Notes: generated by a model not told the origin, from the sequence alone. A stretch of DNA of 64,000 nucleotides from Dokdonia donghaensis DSW-1 (GCF_001653755.1 NZ_CP015125.1:1246001-1310000); one strand, 5' to 3'. Shown: positions 17,194 to 25,810, numbered from the stretch's first letter. Made by a program: numbers and translations.

Positions 17194-18267
17194 ATGGCAC
17201 TTTTTCATTCTCTAAGAGTAAAAGATATTTATAAAGAAACCACAGACTGTTCTGTTGTAACCTTTGACGTACCTGTAGATCTCTATCAGGATTTTAGTTT
17301 TAATGCTGGGCAGCATTTAACTCTCAAAGCCATTATAAATGGAGAAGATGTAAGACGTTCATATAGTCTCTGTTCTAGTCCGCTGGATCAAGAGTGGAAG
17401 GTAGCTGTAAAGCAAATACCTGGAGGACTCTTTTCTACCTATGTAAATGAAGAGTTGCAAACCGGAGACACTCTGGAGGTAATGGCGCCTAGTGGAAAAT
17501 TTGGCGTACCGGTAGATACACAAAAGAAAAAAAACTATGTAGCCTTTGCAGCAGGAAGTGGTATAACACCTATGCTGTCTATCATAAAGACACACCTAGC
17601 CTCAGAGCCAGATGCGACCTTCAAGCTGTTTTATTTGAACCGCACGGTTAAATCTATTATCTTTAAAGAAGAGGTAGAACAGCTTCGTAATCAATATTTT
17701 GGGAGGTTTGAGATATTCTATTTTCTCACAAAAGAGCAACGAGATATCGAGCTTTTTAACGGTAGATTTAATTCAAAAAAACTGCAAACACTTACTAAAA
17801 CGCTTATAGATGTAAGCACTACAGATGAGGTGTTTATTTGTGGTCCAGAAGAGATGATTTTCTTAATACGTGATGAGCTAGTGGCGGCAGGTTTAGAAAA
17901 AGAAAAAGTACACTATGAGCTTTTTGTTACTGGACTCTCAGAAGAAGATAAAAAACGTGCTGCACGACTGGCAGAACAAAAGGTAGAAGGTGTTGAGGTT
18001 ACCATTATAGATGGTGGTAAAGAGTTTCACTTTACAATGACCGATGAGTATGACAATATTCTCGATGCGGCACTAGGTGCTGGGGCAGATCTTCCATTTG
18101 CTTGTAAAGGCGGGGTGTGTTCTACTTGTAAGTGTAAGGTAGAAGGAGGAAATGTAGAGATGAAAATAAATTATGCGCTAGAAGAAGATGAGGTAGCACA
18201 AAACCTAGTATTAAGTTGCCAGGCCGTACCTACTACGGAGCGTGTAAAAGTAAATTTTGATGTTTAA
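17194..18267 (+). CDS. paaE: Phenylacetyl-CoA 1,2-epoxidase reductase subunit PaaE
   Basis: The 357-residue reductase has an FAD-binding domain (RRSYSLCSSP), an NAD(P)-binding domain (AAGSGITPMLSII, EVFICGPEEMI) and a C-terminal plant-type 2Fe-2S ferredoxin domain (CKGGVCSTCKCKV ... LSCQ). It passes electrons from NADPH to the PaaABC di-iron oxygenase that epoxidises phenylacetyl-CoA. It heads the operon here, rather than coming last as in E. coli. A palindrome copy begins right at its stop codon. Confidence 0.96.
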   Translation: MALFHSLRVKDIYKETTDCSVVTFDVPVDLYQDFSFNAGQHLTLKAIINGEDVRRSYSLCSSPLDQEWKVAVKQIPGGLFSTYVNEELQTGDTLEVMAPSGKFGVPVDTQKKKNYVAFAAGSGITPMLSIIKTHLASEPDATFKLFYLNRTVKSIIFKEEVEQLRNQYFGRFEIFYFLTKEQRDIELFNGRFNSKKLQTLTKTLIDVSTTDEVFICGPEEMIFLIRDELVAAGLEKEKVHYELFVTGLSEEDKKRAARLAEQKVEGVEVTIIDGGKEFHFTMTDEYDNILDAALGAGADLPFACKGGVCSTCKCKVEGGNVEMKINYALEEDEVAQNLVLSCQAVPTTERVKVNFDV

Positions 18268-18281
18268 GCTTTCGCGAAAGC
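18268..18281. repeat. 14-bp palindrome copy 7
   Basis: It begins on the base after the paaE stop codon, in the 35-nt paaE-paaA gap. Confidence 0.97.
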
Positions 18282-18302
18282 GGAAATCTAATACAAATTG
18301 CT

Positions 18303-19265
18303 ATGAGTGATAAAGAAGTAAAAAACCTAGAAGATCTTTTTGATGCCCGCATTGCGCGTGACGAAAAGATAGAGCCAAAAGACTGGATGCCTGAGAAGTA
18401 TCGTAAAACTCACATACGCCAGATAAGTCAGCACGCACATTCTGAAATTGTGGGGATGCTGCCAGAGGGCAACTGGATCTCACGCGCCCCATCGTTACGT
18501 CGTAAAGTGGCGTTACTTGCAAAGGTGCAAGATGAGGCAGGACACGGTTTATACTTGTACTCGGCTTGTGAGACTTTAGGTGTATCGCGTGAGGAGTTAT
18601 ATGAGCAACTACACTCTGGTAAGGCAAAGTACTCTTCTATATTTAATTACCCTACGGTTACCTGGGCAGATATGGGAGCGATAGGCTGGCTAGTAGATGG
18701 TGCAGCCATTATAAATCAAGTGCCGCTTTGTAGCACTTCTTATGGTCCTTATGCACGAGCGATGATACGAGTGTGTAAAGAAGAGAGTTTTCACCAGCGT
18801 CAAGGGTTTGAGATTATGCTTAAACTCTCAAACGGGTCGCAGGAGCAAAAAGATATGGCGCAAGATGCACTTAATAGATGGTGGTGGCCGTCACTTATGA
18901 TGCTTGGTCCTACAGATGCTGAGTCTGTGCATACAGCCCAATCTATGAAATGGAAATTAAAGCGTAAGACTAATGACGAGCTACGCCAGCAATTTATAGA
19001 TCAAACTGTACCGCAAGCAGAATTGCTTGGACTTACCATACCTGATCCAGATTTAAAATGGAATGAGGAGACGGGACACTACGATTTTGGAGAAATAGAC
19101 TGGGATGAGTTCTGGCAAGTAGTAAAAGGTCACGGGCCTAGTAATAAAAAGCGTATGAAAGATAGAGTAGGCGCTTGGGAACGTGGTGAGTGGGTGCGTG
19201 ATGCAGCAATGGCACACGCCAAAAAGAAAGAAGAAAGAAAAAATCAAACTAAGAAAGCAGTCTAG
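18303..19265 (+). CDS. paaA: Phenylacetyl-CoA 1,2-epoxidase catalytic subunit PaaA
   Basis: The 320-residue ferritin-like di-iron subunit carries carboxylate/His ligand blocks in QDEAGHGLYLYSACETLG and EESFHQRQGFEIML, and begins with the family's KDWMPEKYRKTHIRQISQHAHSEIVGMLPEG. It forms the ring-epoxidising complex with PaaC and PaaB. The stop is 1 nt before the paaB start. The C-terminus is Lys/Glu rich. Confidence 0.97.
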   Translation: MSDKEVKNLEDLFDARIARDEKIEPKDWMPEKYRKTHIRQISQHAHSEIVGMLPEGNWISRAPSLRRKVALLAKVQDEAGHGLYLYSACETLGVSREELYEQLHSGKAKYSSIFNYPTVTWADMGAIGWLVDGAAIINQVPLCSTSYGPYARAMIRVCKEESFHQRQGFEIMLKLSNGSQEQKDMAQDALNRWWWPSLMMLGPTDAESVHTAQSMKWKLKRKTNDELRQQFIDQTVPQAELLGLTIPDPDLKWNEETGHYDFGEIDWDEFWQVVKGHGPSNKKRMKDRVGAWERGEWVRDAAMAHAKKKEERKNQTKKAV

Positions 19266-19266
19266 T

Positions 19267-19551
19267 ATGAGCAAGAATTGGCCCCTTTGGGAAGTCTTCG
19301 TAAGAAGCAAGAACGGATTGGAGCATAGACACTTTGGAAGTCTACGCGCTGCAGATGCTGAAATGGCAATGGAGAACGCGCGCGATGTATACACACGTCG
19401 CAGTGAGGGAGTGAGCATATGGGTAGTAGAAAGCAATAATATCACAGCAAGCAATCCAGAAAATAATGGAGAGCTATTTGAGCCAGCTGCAGATAAGGTA
19501 TACCGTCACCCTACATTTTACGATTTGCCAGATGAGGTAAAACATATGTAA
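19267..19551 (+). CDS. paaB: Phenylacetyl-CoA 1,2-epoxidase subunit PaaB
   Basis: The ATG at 19267 gives a 94-residue protein, MSKNWPLWEVFVRSKNGLEHRHFGSLRAADAEMA, the normal length and sequence pattern for PaaB. The frame stays open upstream into paaA, but that part is not used. PaaB is a small non-catalytic bridge in the PaaABC(E) epoxidase. It is tightly coupled to paaA by a 1-nt gap. Confidence 0.96.
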   Translation: MSKNWPLWEVFVRSKNGLEHRHFGSLRAADAEMAMENARDVYTRRSEGVSIWVVESNNITASNPENNGELFEPAADKVYRHPTFYDLPDEVKHM

Positions 19552-19554
19552 TAG

Positions 19555-19623
19555 TGAAATCGAAACTGAAACCCAAAAAATTAAGACATAGACCTAAGAT
19601 GGTCGATTATAGTTTCAATTTCA
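19555..19623. repeat. Inverted repeat in the paaB-paaC spacer
   Basis: Arms TGAAATCGAAACT (19555-19567) and AGTTTCAATTTCA (19611-19623) match at 12 of 13 positions. The sequence type resembles the GATTTC-rich spacers before paaJ and paaZ. Confidence 0.7.
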
Positions 19624-19645
19624 GTTTTATTTTTAAAAGTTTATT

Positions 19646-20401
19646 ATGAACAAAGATTTATATAACTACATCATAGGTATTGCAGATAACAGCTTGATAC
19701 TTGGGCAGCGTCTGGGAGAATTATGTGGTCACGGCCCTAGTCTAGAGACAGATATTGCAGGTACAAACATCTCTTTAGATTTATTTGGACAAGTGCGCAG
19801 TTATTTTCATTATGCGGCACAAGTCTCGGGTGATGAGAATGCTACAGAAGATACCCTTGCGTTCTTGCGTATAGAGAGAGAGTATAAAAACGTATTACTC
19901 GTAGAGCAACCTAATACAGATTTTGCATACACAATTGTACGTCAGTTTTATTTTGATGCCTTTCATCTCTTATTTCTTAAAGCGTTAGAAACTAGCAAAG
20001 ATGAGACGCTGGCAGCCATCGCAAAAAAATCTATTAAAGAAGTAAGCTATCACTGGCGCTTCTCATCAGACTGGGTGCGCAGGCTAGGTGACGGCACAGA
20101 AGAGAGTCACACTCGTGTGCTTGAAGCTGTAAATGAATTGTGGATGTACACAGATGAGCTTTTTCACCAGACAGAGGCAGATAAGGCTATGATAGTCCAA
20201 GGCGTAGGAGTAGATACCTTAGCACTTAAAGAGACCTATTATAAAATGATAGGAGATGTTCTTGAAGAAGCTACATTACCTATTCCAGAAAGTAAGTACT
20301 GGCACAAGGGAGGTAAGCAAGGAATACATACAGAGCATATGGGATATATACTTTCAGATATGCAATATATGCAACGCACCTACCCAAATATGGAATGGTA
20401 G
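19646..20401 (+). CDS. paaC: Phenylacetyl-CoA 1,2-epoxidase structural subunit PaaC
   Basis: This 251-residue ferritin-like paralogue of PaaA has kept the fold but is structural. Recognisable blocks are YNYIIGIADNSLILGQRLGELCGHGP, FLRIEREYKNVLLVEQPN and SYHWRFSSDWVRRLGDGTEESH. It stabilises PaaA in the epoxidase complex. It is separated from paaB by about 95 nt holding an inverted repeat, unusually long for this operon. Confidence 0.96.
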   Translation: MNKDLYNYIIGIADNSLILGQRLGELCGHGPSLETDIAGTNISLDLFGQVRSYFHYAAQVSGDENATEDTLAFLRIEREYKNVLLVEQPNTDFAYTIVRQFYFDAFHLLFLKALETSKDETLAAIAKKSIKEVSYHWRFSSDWVRRLGDGTEESHTRVLEAVNELWMYTDELFHQTEADKAMIVQGVGVDTLALKETYYKMIGDVLEEATLPIPESKYWHKGGKQGIHTEHMGYILSDMQYMQRTYPNMEW

Positions 20402-20409
20402 AGAATTAT

Positions 20410-20484
20410 GAACACAGAATATCGAATTTTGAACATCGAAGTATTACTTCGGCGTTTCATATTTGTTATTCTTTATTCGATATT
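20410..20484. repeat. Compact inverted-repeat element in the paaC-paaD spacer
   Basis: A left arm (20410-20441, with AGAATATCGAAT) faces an imperfect right arm (20447-20484, with ATTCGATATT) across a 5-nt centre. The arms resemble those flanking the bIVP gene at 21806-22292, as if this were a version without the gene. Confidence 0.65.
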
Positions 20485-20490
20485 TAAAAA

Positions 20491-20991
20491 TTGATATTAG
20501 AAACGCAAAACATACAACCGCATTTGATCTCAATACTTGAAGGAGTAAGCGATCCAGAGATTCCTGTGTTGTCTATTATGGATATGGGTGTTGTACGCGA
20601 GGCAATAGAGCAAAACGGTATTGTACGTGTAAAAATAACACCTACTTACTCCGGTTGCCCTGCAATGGATGTGATAGGAGATGATATTGTTTCCGCTTTC
20701 GCGAAAGCGGGAAAAACCGCAAAAATCCAGCTCGTACTCGCTCCGGCCTGGACCACAGACTGGATAACTCCACGTGGCAGAGAAGCGCTTGAAAAATACG
20801 GTATTGCAGCACCATTATCTCCAGAAGCAGATAAAGAAGCCCTGCTGGGAAATAAGAAAATAGTAAAATGTACCAACTGTGGCTCTACAGAGACACATCT
20901 GGTCAGTCAGTTTGGGTCTACCGCCTGTAAAGCATTGTTTAAATGTGATACGTGTCAAGAACCTTTTGACTATTTTAAATGTTTAAAATAA
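20491..20991 (+). CDS. paaD: PaaD, maturation factor of the phenylacetyl-CoA epoxidase
   Basis: The only reasonable start is TTG at 20491, giving 166 residues. The N-terminal MIP18/DUF59 domain (SDPEIPVLSIMDMGVV, then TPTYSGCPAMDVI) is followed by a C-terminal zinc-ribbon-like part with CTNCGS and CDTCQEP. The DUF59 family acts in Fe-S or metal-cluster assembly, and PaaD is needed for the epoxidase in vivo. A palindrome copy in the middle is read as AFAKA. Confidence 0.94.
   Translation: MILETQNIQPHLISILEGVSDPEIPVLSIMDMGVVREAIEQNGIVRVKITPTYSGCPAMDVIGDDIVSAFAKAGKTAKIQLVLAPAWTTDWITPRGREALEKYGIAAPLSPEADKEALLGNKKIVKCTNCGSTETHLVSQFGSTACKALFKCDTCQEPFDYFKCLK
20695..20708. repeat. 14-bp palindrome copy 8
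   Basis: Inside paaD, read as AFAKA. Confidence 0.97.
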
Positions 20992-20992
20992 T

Positions 20993-21008
20993 TCCCGCAG
21001 CAGCGGGA
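20993..21008 (+). terminator. Small hairpin between paaD and paaG
   Basis: TCCCGC-AGCA-GCGGGA is a 6-bp stem directly after the paaD stop, with a weak T-rich tail. It more likely attenuates or protects mRNA ends within the operon than fully terminates. Confidence 0.5.
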
Positions 21009-21019
21009 TTCTTTGTTAT

Positions 21020-21799
21020 ATGAGTAGTATACAGAAATCAATAGAGAATGGTGTAGCAACGCTCACCTTTAATCGCCCAGAAGTATTTAATAGTTTTAAC
21101 CGTGAGATGGCATTCTTACTGCAAGATGAGTTAGATGCTTGTAATAAGGACACACAAGTAATAGCCATTATTCTCACCGGTAGTGGTAAGGCATTTTGTG
21201 CCGGTCAAGATTTAAAAGAAATTACAGATCCAGAATTAAATCCAGGGTTTAAGAAAATACTAGAAGAGCATTACAACCCGATTATAGAAAAAATACGAGC
21301 GATTGAAAAACCTATCATTGCTGCTGTAAATGGTGTTGCCGCTGGAGCTGGGGCAAATATTGCACTAGCCTGTGATATTGTTATTGCACACGAGAAGGTA
21401 AGTTTTATACAAGCCTTTAGCAAGATAGGCCTTGTGCCAGATAGTGCAGGTACGTTTTTCTTACCTAGACTTATAGGTTTTGGTAAAGCAAGTGCATTGA
21501 TGATGCTGGGTGATAAAATCTCTGCAACAGAGGCAGAGAAGATGGGGATGATCTATAAGGTAACTACGCTAGACGAGTTTAATAATGTGGTTACTACAAC
21601 GGCAACAACACTAGCACAAATGCCTACCAAAGCGATAGGTCTCACAAAGCGATTACTTAATGTGTCTATGACCAATAATCTTGAAGAGCAACTTGCGCTA
21701 GAAGGTAAATTACAAATAGAAGCATCAGAGAGTGAAGATTTTAAAGAAGGTGTAGACGCTTTTGTAAATAAAAGACGCCCAGTTTTTAAAGGGAAGTAA
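21020..21799 (+). CDS. paaG: PaaG: 2-(1,2-epoxy-1,2-dihydrophenyl)acetyl-CoA isomerase
   Basis: The 259-residue crotonase-fold protein carries the oxyanion-hole blocks AFCAGQDLKE and GVAAGAGANIALACD and the PaaG-like FSKIGLVPDSAGTFFLPRL, where the conserved Asp is the catalytic residue. It converts the ring epoxide to the oxepin-CoA, the step after PaaABCE. It fits between paaD and paaH better than a plain enoyl-CoA hydratase would. Confidence 0.9.
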   Translation: MSSIQKSIENGVATLTFNRPEVFNSFNREMAFLLQDELDACNKDTQVIAIILTGSGKAFCAGQDLKEITDPELNPGFKKILEEHYNPIIEKIRAIEKPIIAAVNGVAAGAGANIALACDIVIAHEKVSFIQAFSKIGLVPDSAGTFFLPRLIGFGKASALMMLGDKISATEAEKMGMIYKVTTLDEFNNVVTTTATTLAQMPTKAIGLTKRLLNVSMTNNLEEQLALEGKLQIEASESEDFKEGVDAFVNKRRPVFKGK

Positions 21800-21805
21800 A
21801 GACTT

Positions 21806-21840
21806 ACGAACCGCAGAATATCGAACAAGGAATATAGAAG
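21806..21840. repeat. Left inverted-repeat arm flanking the bIVP gene
   Basis: The arm contains AGAATATCGAA and ends AATATAGAAG. Its approximate reverse complement is at 22254-22292 on the other side of the bIVP gene. Confidence 0.65.
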
Positions 21841-21862
21841 TATAAAATTGTAGATTGTGTAA

Positions 21863-22222
21863 ATGAAGAAGTTTGATTTAGAAGAGAGGCTTATCCAGTT
21901 TTCGGTTGAGGTTATAAAAATTGGTAACAAGCTAGATGGTAGCTATGCTTCTCAACATCTGTCAAAACAGCTCATTCGTTCTTCAACTTCTGCAGCGTTA
22001 AATTATGGTGAAGCACAAGGAGCAGAGTCGCCCAAAGATTTTATTCACAAGATGAAGGTTTGTCTTAAGGAACTCAGGGAGTCATTAGTTAATCTCAAAA
22101 TACAAAAGGGAGCAGACTTGAGTAAGGATAATAATCCAGTGGATAACTTGATAAAAGAGAATAATGAGCTTGTGTCAATTTTTGTTGCTAGTATTAGAAC
22201 TTCTCAGGCAAAGAATAGATGA
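21863..22222 (+). CDS. Four-helix bundle protein (23S rRNA intervening-sequence / bIVP family)
   Basis: The 119-residue protein has the family pattern DLEERLIQFSVEVIKIGNKL, RSSTSAALNYGEAQGAESPKDFIHKMKVCLKELRES and a C-terminal helix ending IFVASIRTSQAKN. Relatives occur inside 23S rRNA intervening sequences and as stand-alone genes, and the fold is shared with Avd of diversity-generating retroelements. Function is unknown. Here it sits inside the paa operon between paaG and paaH, flanked by inverted repeats, suggesting insertion as a mobile or passenger element. Confidence 0.9.
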   Translation: MKKFDLEERLIQFSVEVIKIGNKLDGSYASQHLSKQLIRSSTSAALNYGEAQGAESPKDFIHKMKVCLKELRESLVNLKIQKGADLSKDNNPVDNLIKENNELVSIFVASIRTSQAKNR

Positions 22223-22253
22223 TAGGATTTGATTTTTATACGAGTGAGAAAAA

Positions 22254-22292
22254 CTTCTACATTGGATATTCATTAATCGATATTCGGTGTTA
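22254..22292. repeat. Right inverted-repeat arm flanking the bIVP gene
   Basis: The arm begins CTTCTACATTGGATATTC and includes ATCGATATTCGGTG; it approximately mirrors the left arm at 21806-21840. Confidence 0.65.
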
Positions 22293-22309
22293 AACAATAA
22301 GCATTGTTA

Positions 22310-23494
22310 ATGATAAATAACATAGGAATTATAGGCGCTGGTACAATGGGTTCTGGCATTGCTCAAGTAGCTGCAACTGCTGGTTGTGCTGTAAAACTCT
22401 TTGATGTAAATCAAGAGGCGCTTGATAAAGCAAAGGCAGCACTAGAAAAAGTACTCAAACGTCTTATAGAGAAAGGACGCATAGACGCCTCAGGAAAAGA
22501 TAGAATACAAGCTAATATTACATATGTTAACACGCTTAAAGAGTTAGCAAACGCAGATCTCACAATCGAAGCTATTGTAGAAAATCTTGAGGTCAAGAAA
22601 AAAGTATTTCAAGAGTTAGAAACCTACGTTTCTGACACGGCGATAATAGCCTCAAACACTTCAAGTCTTTCTATCGCATCTATTGCAGCATCATTGCAAA
22701 ATCCAGAGCGTTGTATTGGGATTCACTTTTTTAATCCTGCGCCATTAATGAAACTTGTTGAGATGATACCCGCGGTACAAACCTCGCAAAACGTTTTAGA
22801 CACTTGTGTTGCCGAAATTACACGTTGGAAAAAAGTTGTAGCCATCGCAAAAGATACTCCAGGGTTTATTGTAAACCGCGTTGCACGACCATTTTATGGA
22901 GAGGCGTTACGTATGTATGAAGAAGGTGTGGCAAATTTTGCAACCATAGACGCAGCTATGAAAAGTGTGGGAGGTTTCCGTATGGGACCTTTTGAGTTGA
23001 TGGATTTTATAGGTAACGATGTAAATTATACCGTTACAGAAACTGTGTTTAATGCCTTTTATCAAGATCCAAGATACAAGCCGTCTTTTACCCAACAGCG
23101 ATATAGCCAGGCGGGATATCTAGGTCGTAAATCGGGACGCGGTTATTATGATTATAAAAATGTCGAGGCAGATAACGCTTTCGCGAAAGCGTCATCACAA
23201 GCAGCAATAGCTACTCAAGATAAGGAAGCAATTTTTGAGCGTATTCTAGTAATGCTTATTAACGAAGCAGCAGATGCCTTGTTCTGGAATGTAGCAAGTG
23301 CCGAAGATATAGACAATGCGATGACCAAAGGGGTAAACTACCCAAAAGGATTACTAGCCTGGGCAGATGAGAAAGGAATAAGCTGGTGTGTACAAAAAAT
23401 GGATGCTTTGTATGATGAGTATAGAGAAGATAGATACAGATGCAGCCCACTTTTAAGAAGGATGGAAAAAGAGGGAAAACAATTTTTTGCCTAA
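22310..23494 (+). CDS. paaH: 3-hydroxyacyl-CoA dehydrogenase PaaH
   Basis: The start at ATG 22310 (MINNIGIIGAGTMGSGIAQVAA) puts the NAD-binding GxGxxG at residues 8-13; a TTG two codons earlier is possible. The fold is complete: the catalytic His in GIHFFNPAPLMKLVE and a duplicated C-terminal dimerisation domain (GFRMGPFELMDFIG, KGVNYPKGLLAW). It oxidises 3-hydroxyadipyl-CoA to 3-oxoadipyl-CoA. A palindrome copy between the two C-terminal halves is read as AFAKA. Confidence 0.95.
   Translation: MINNIGIIGAGTMGSGIAQVAATAGCAVKLFDVNQEALDKAKAALEKVLKRLIEKGRIDASGKDRIQANITYVNTLKELANADLTIEAIVENLEVKKKVFQELETYVSDTAIIASNTSSLSIASIAASLQNPERCIGIHFFNPAPLMKLVEMIPAVQTSQNVLDTCVAEITRWKKVVAIAKDTPGFIVNRVARPFYGEALRMYEEGVANFATIDAAMKSVGGFRMGPFELMDFIGNDVNYTVTETVFNAFYQDPRYKPSFTQQRYSQAGYLGRKSGRGYYDYKNVEADNAFAKASSQAAIATQDKEAIFERILVMLINEAADALFWNVASAEDIDNAMTKGVNYPKGLLAWADEKGISWCVQKMDALYDEYREDRYRCSPLLRRMEKEGKQFFA
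23177..23190. repeat. 14-bp palindrome copy 9
   Basis: Inside paaH, read as AFAKA, with AC/GT flanks (18-bp perfect palindrome). Confidence 0.97.
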
Positions 23495-23507
23495 TCTAGA
23501 TGCTAGT

Positions 23508-23918
23508 ATGAACGGAGAAAAAATACCTTATAAAATGTTATCTCAAGACGCATACAGCAGTTGGCTAGGTATTGAGATTATAGAGGCACAAGTAGGTTTT
23601 GTAAAAGTGGGGATGACTATACGCAAGGAGATGCTCAACAGTATGGGCAAGGCTCACGGTGGGATAAGTTACTCACTGGCAGATACGGCTTTTGGATTTA
23701 CTGCAAACACGCACGGAAAATATGCCGTGTCTATTGAGACAAGTATAAATCATATAGAAGCTTTAGAAGAAGGAGATTACATCACTGCAGAGGCAACGGT
23801 AAACCTTCAGAAGACTAAAGTAGGTTTTAATATTGTTGAAATTAAAAGAGGTGACGAGCTTGTTGCACTTTTTAAAGGGGTAGTTTATCGTACTTCAAAA
23901 GATTGGGAAATAGATTAA
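23508..23918 (+). CDS. paaI: Hydroxyphenylacetyl-CoA thioesterase PaaI
   Basis: I start at ATG 23508, 14 nt after paaH; a TTG at 23487 would overlap paaH. The 136-residue hot-dog fold has GKAHGGISYSLADTAFGFTAN, the catalytic helix of the PaaI family, and YAVSIETSINHIEALEEGD. PaaI releases CoA from dead-end thioesters that would otherwise trap the pathway's CoA. Confidence 0.93.
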   Translation: MNGEKIPYKMLSQDAYSSWLGIEIIEAQVGFVKVGMTIRKEMLNSMGKAHGGISYSLADTAFGFTANTHGKYAVSIETSINHIEALEEGDYITAEATVNLQKTKVGFNIVEIKRGDELVALFKGVVYRTSKDWEID

Positions 23919-23933
23919 ATAATAAAAAAAGAA

Positions 23934-23968
23934 CTTCGATTTCGACTTCGATTTCGACTTCAATTTCA
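23934..23968 (+). repeat. 12-nt tandem repeat before paaJ
   Basis: CTTCGATTTCGA occurs twice, followed by a diverged third unit CTTCAATTTCA. It ends 4 nt before the thiolase ATG and so forms its translation-initiation region. Confidence 0.8.
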
Positions 23969-23972
23969 AAAT

Positions 23973-25187
23973 ATGGAAGCATATATCATAGACGGAGTTC
24001 GTACTCCTATAGGAAATTATAAAGGAACATTAAGTGCTGTGCGCACAGACGATCTGGGAGCACACGTGATACTCGAAGTCGTAAGACGTAACCCAAATAT
24101 CCCAAAAGAAGCATACGACGATGTGATTATGGGCTGTGCAAACCAGGCAGGAGAAGATAACCGTAATGTAGCGCGTATGAGTTTGCTACTTGCTGGACTA
24201 CCTTTTACCGTACCTGGAGAGACCGTAAATCGTTTATGTAGTTCCGGACTTTCGGCCATTATACACGCAAACCGTGCTATAAAAGCTGGTGACGGAGACC
24301 TATTTATCTCTGGTGGTGTAGAAAATATGACACGTGGCCCGTATGTGATGGCAAAGCCTTCTACAGCTTTTGGTGGTGATAGTAAGATGTATGACTCGAC
24401 TTTTGGGTGGCGTTTTATAAACCCAAAGATGAAAGAACTATACGGAGTAGATGGAATGGGAACCACTGCCGAAAATCTTGTTGAAAAATATAACATCTCA
24501 CGTGAAGATCAAGATGCCTTTGCATATCACAGCCAGATGAAAGCTGCAGCTGCTCAAAAAAGTGGCCGTCTAGCAAAGGAAATTGTTCCTGTAGAAATCC
24601 CACAGCGTAAAAAAGATCCCATCATCTTTAAAAATGACGAATTTATAAAGCCTAATAGCTCAAAGGAAGTGCTTGCAAAGCTTCGTCCAGCTTTTAAAAA
24701 GGAGGGTGGAAGTGTAACCGCAGGTAACAGCTCAGGACTTAATGATGGCGCAGCGGCAACCATTGTAGCAAGTGAAGCTGCTGTAAAAAAATATGGCCTT
24801 ACACCACTTGCAAGAATTGTAAGTTCTGCAGTGGTAGGTGTCGAGCCACGCATTATGGGAATAGGTCCAGTACAAGCTTCAAACAAGGCGCTTCAAAAAG
24901 CAGGTCTTACACTTGAAGATATGGATGTTATAGAACTTAATGAAGCATTTGCCTCACAAGCGCTAGCTTGTATACGTGAGTGGGGACTGGCAGATGATGA
25001 TGCGAGAATAAACCCTAACGGAGGCTCTATCGCAATAGGTCATCCGCTAGGTGTAACAGGGACGCGTATTGCATATTCGGCGGCTGTAGAGCTTAAAGAA
25101 CAAGGAAAACGCTATGCACTTGTGACAATGTGTATAGGTGTAGGTCAAGGCTATGCCGCAGTGATAGAAAACGTGGCTGTTTCATAA
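23973..25187 (+). CDS. paaJ: 3-oxoadipyl-CoA thiolase (PaaJ/PcaF)
   Basis: The 404-residue thiolase has an acyl-accepting Cys in NRLCSSGLSAI (about residue 90), the NEAFASQ block, GGSIAIGHPLGVTG with the catalytic His, and the C-terminal CIGVGQG Cys. It begins MEAYIIDGVRTPIGNYKG, typical of 3-oxoadipyl-CoA thiolases. It cleaves 3-oxoadipyl-CoA, and also acts at the dehydro level, to acetyl-CoA and succinyl-CoA. Confidence 0.95.
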   Translation: MEAYIIDGVRTPIGNYKGTLSAVRTDDLGAHVILEVVRRNPNIPKEAYDDVIMGCANQAGEDNRNVARMSLLLAGLPFTVPGETVNRLCSSGLSAIIHANRAIKAGDGDLFISGGVENMTRGPYVMAKPSTAFGGDSKMYDSTFGWRFINPKMKELYGVDGMGTTAENLVEKYNISREDQDAFAYHSQMKAAAAQKSGRLAKEIVPVEIPQRKKDPIIFKNDEFIKPNSSKEVLAKLRPAFKKEGGSVTAGNSSGLNDGAAATIVASEAAVKKYGLTPLARIVSSAVVGVEPRIMGIGPVQASNKALQKAGLTLEDMDVIELNEAFASQALACIREWGLADDDARINPNGGSIAIGHPLGVTGTRIAYSAAVELKEQGKRYALVTMCIGVGQGYAAVIENVAVS

Positions 25188-25204
25188 TCAAATAATTGAA
25201 TCTT

Positions 25205-25807
25205 ATGAAAATTTTGGTAATAGGTGGTAATGGGACTATAGGTAAAACTATAACAGCACACTTTTCTAAAGAAGATGAGGTGGTTGTAGCTGGCCGAAGT
25301 TCTGGAGATGTCACTGTAGATATAGCATCTGCAGGTTCTATCATAAAAATGTTTGAAACTGTAGGTACAGTAGATGCAATTATAAATGTAGCTGGAGATG
25401 CAAAGTGGGATACATTTGATAACCTAAGTGAAGAGGATTTTTACATAGGTATTAAAAGTAAAATGATGGGCCAGGTTAATCTTGTGAGATTAGGGAGAAA
25501 ATATCTTAACGATGGTGGATCCATAACATTAACAACAGGAATTCTTGCAGATGAGCCTGTGTATATGACTACAAGTGCCGCAATGGTTAATGGAGCAATC
25601 CAAAGTTTTGTAATGGCGGTGGCATTAGAGTTAGATCGTGGTTTGAGAGTAAATGTAGTTTCTGCAGATCTTGTAGAAGATGCGTTTGAGAAGTATAAAG
25701 ATTTCTTCCCAGGAAATACACCAGTACCTATGGATAAAGTGGTTGCTGGTTACATAAAGTCTGTAAAAGGAAAAATTAATGGAGCTGTCATTCGTATACG
25801 AGGGTAG
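25205..25807 (+). CDS. Short-chain dehydrogenase-like protein without YxxxK
   Basis: The ATG at 25205 gives 200 residues beginning MKILVIGGNGTIGKTI, a Rossmann GxxGxxG. INVAGDAKWDTF corresponds to the NAG motif and GGSITLTTGIL to the catalytic Ser strand. Where classical SDRs have YxxxK, this one reads VYMTTSAAMVNGAIQSFV, so the usual Tyr/Lys pair is absent. It belongs to the small divergent SDR class with an SAAMVNGA-type segment. Its role inside the paa cluster is unclear. Confidence 0.85.
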   Translation: MKILVIGGNGTIGKTITAHFSKEDEVVVAGRSSGDVTVDIASAGSIIKMFETVGTVDAIINVAGDAKWDTFDNLSEEDFYIGIKSKMMGQVNLVRLGRKYLNDGGSITLTTGILADEPVYMTTSAAMVNGAIQSFVMAVALELDRGLRVNVVSADLVEDAFEKYKDFFPGNTPVPMDKVVAGYIKSVKGKINGAVIRIRG

Positions 25808-25810
25808 ACC

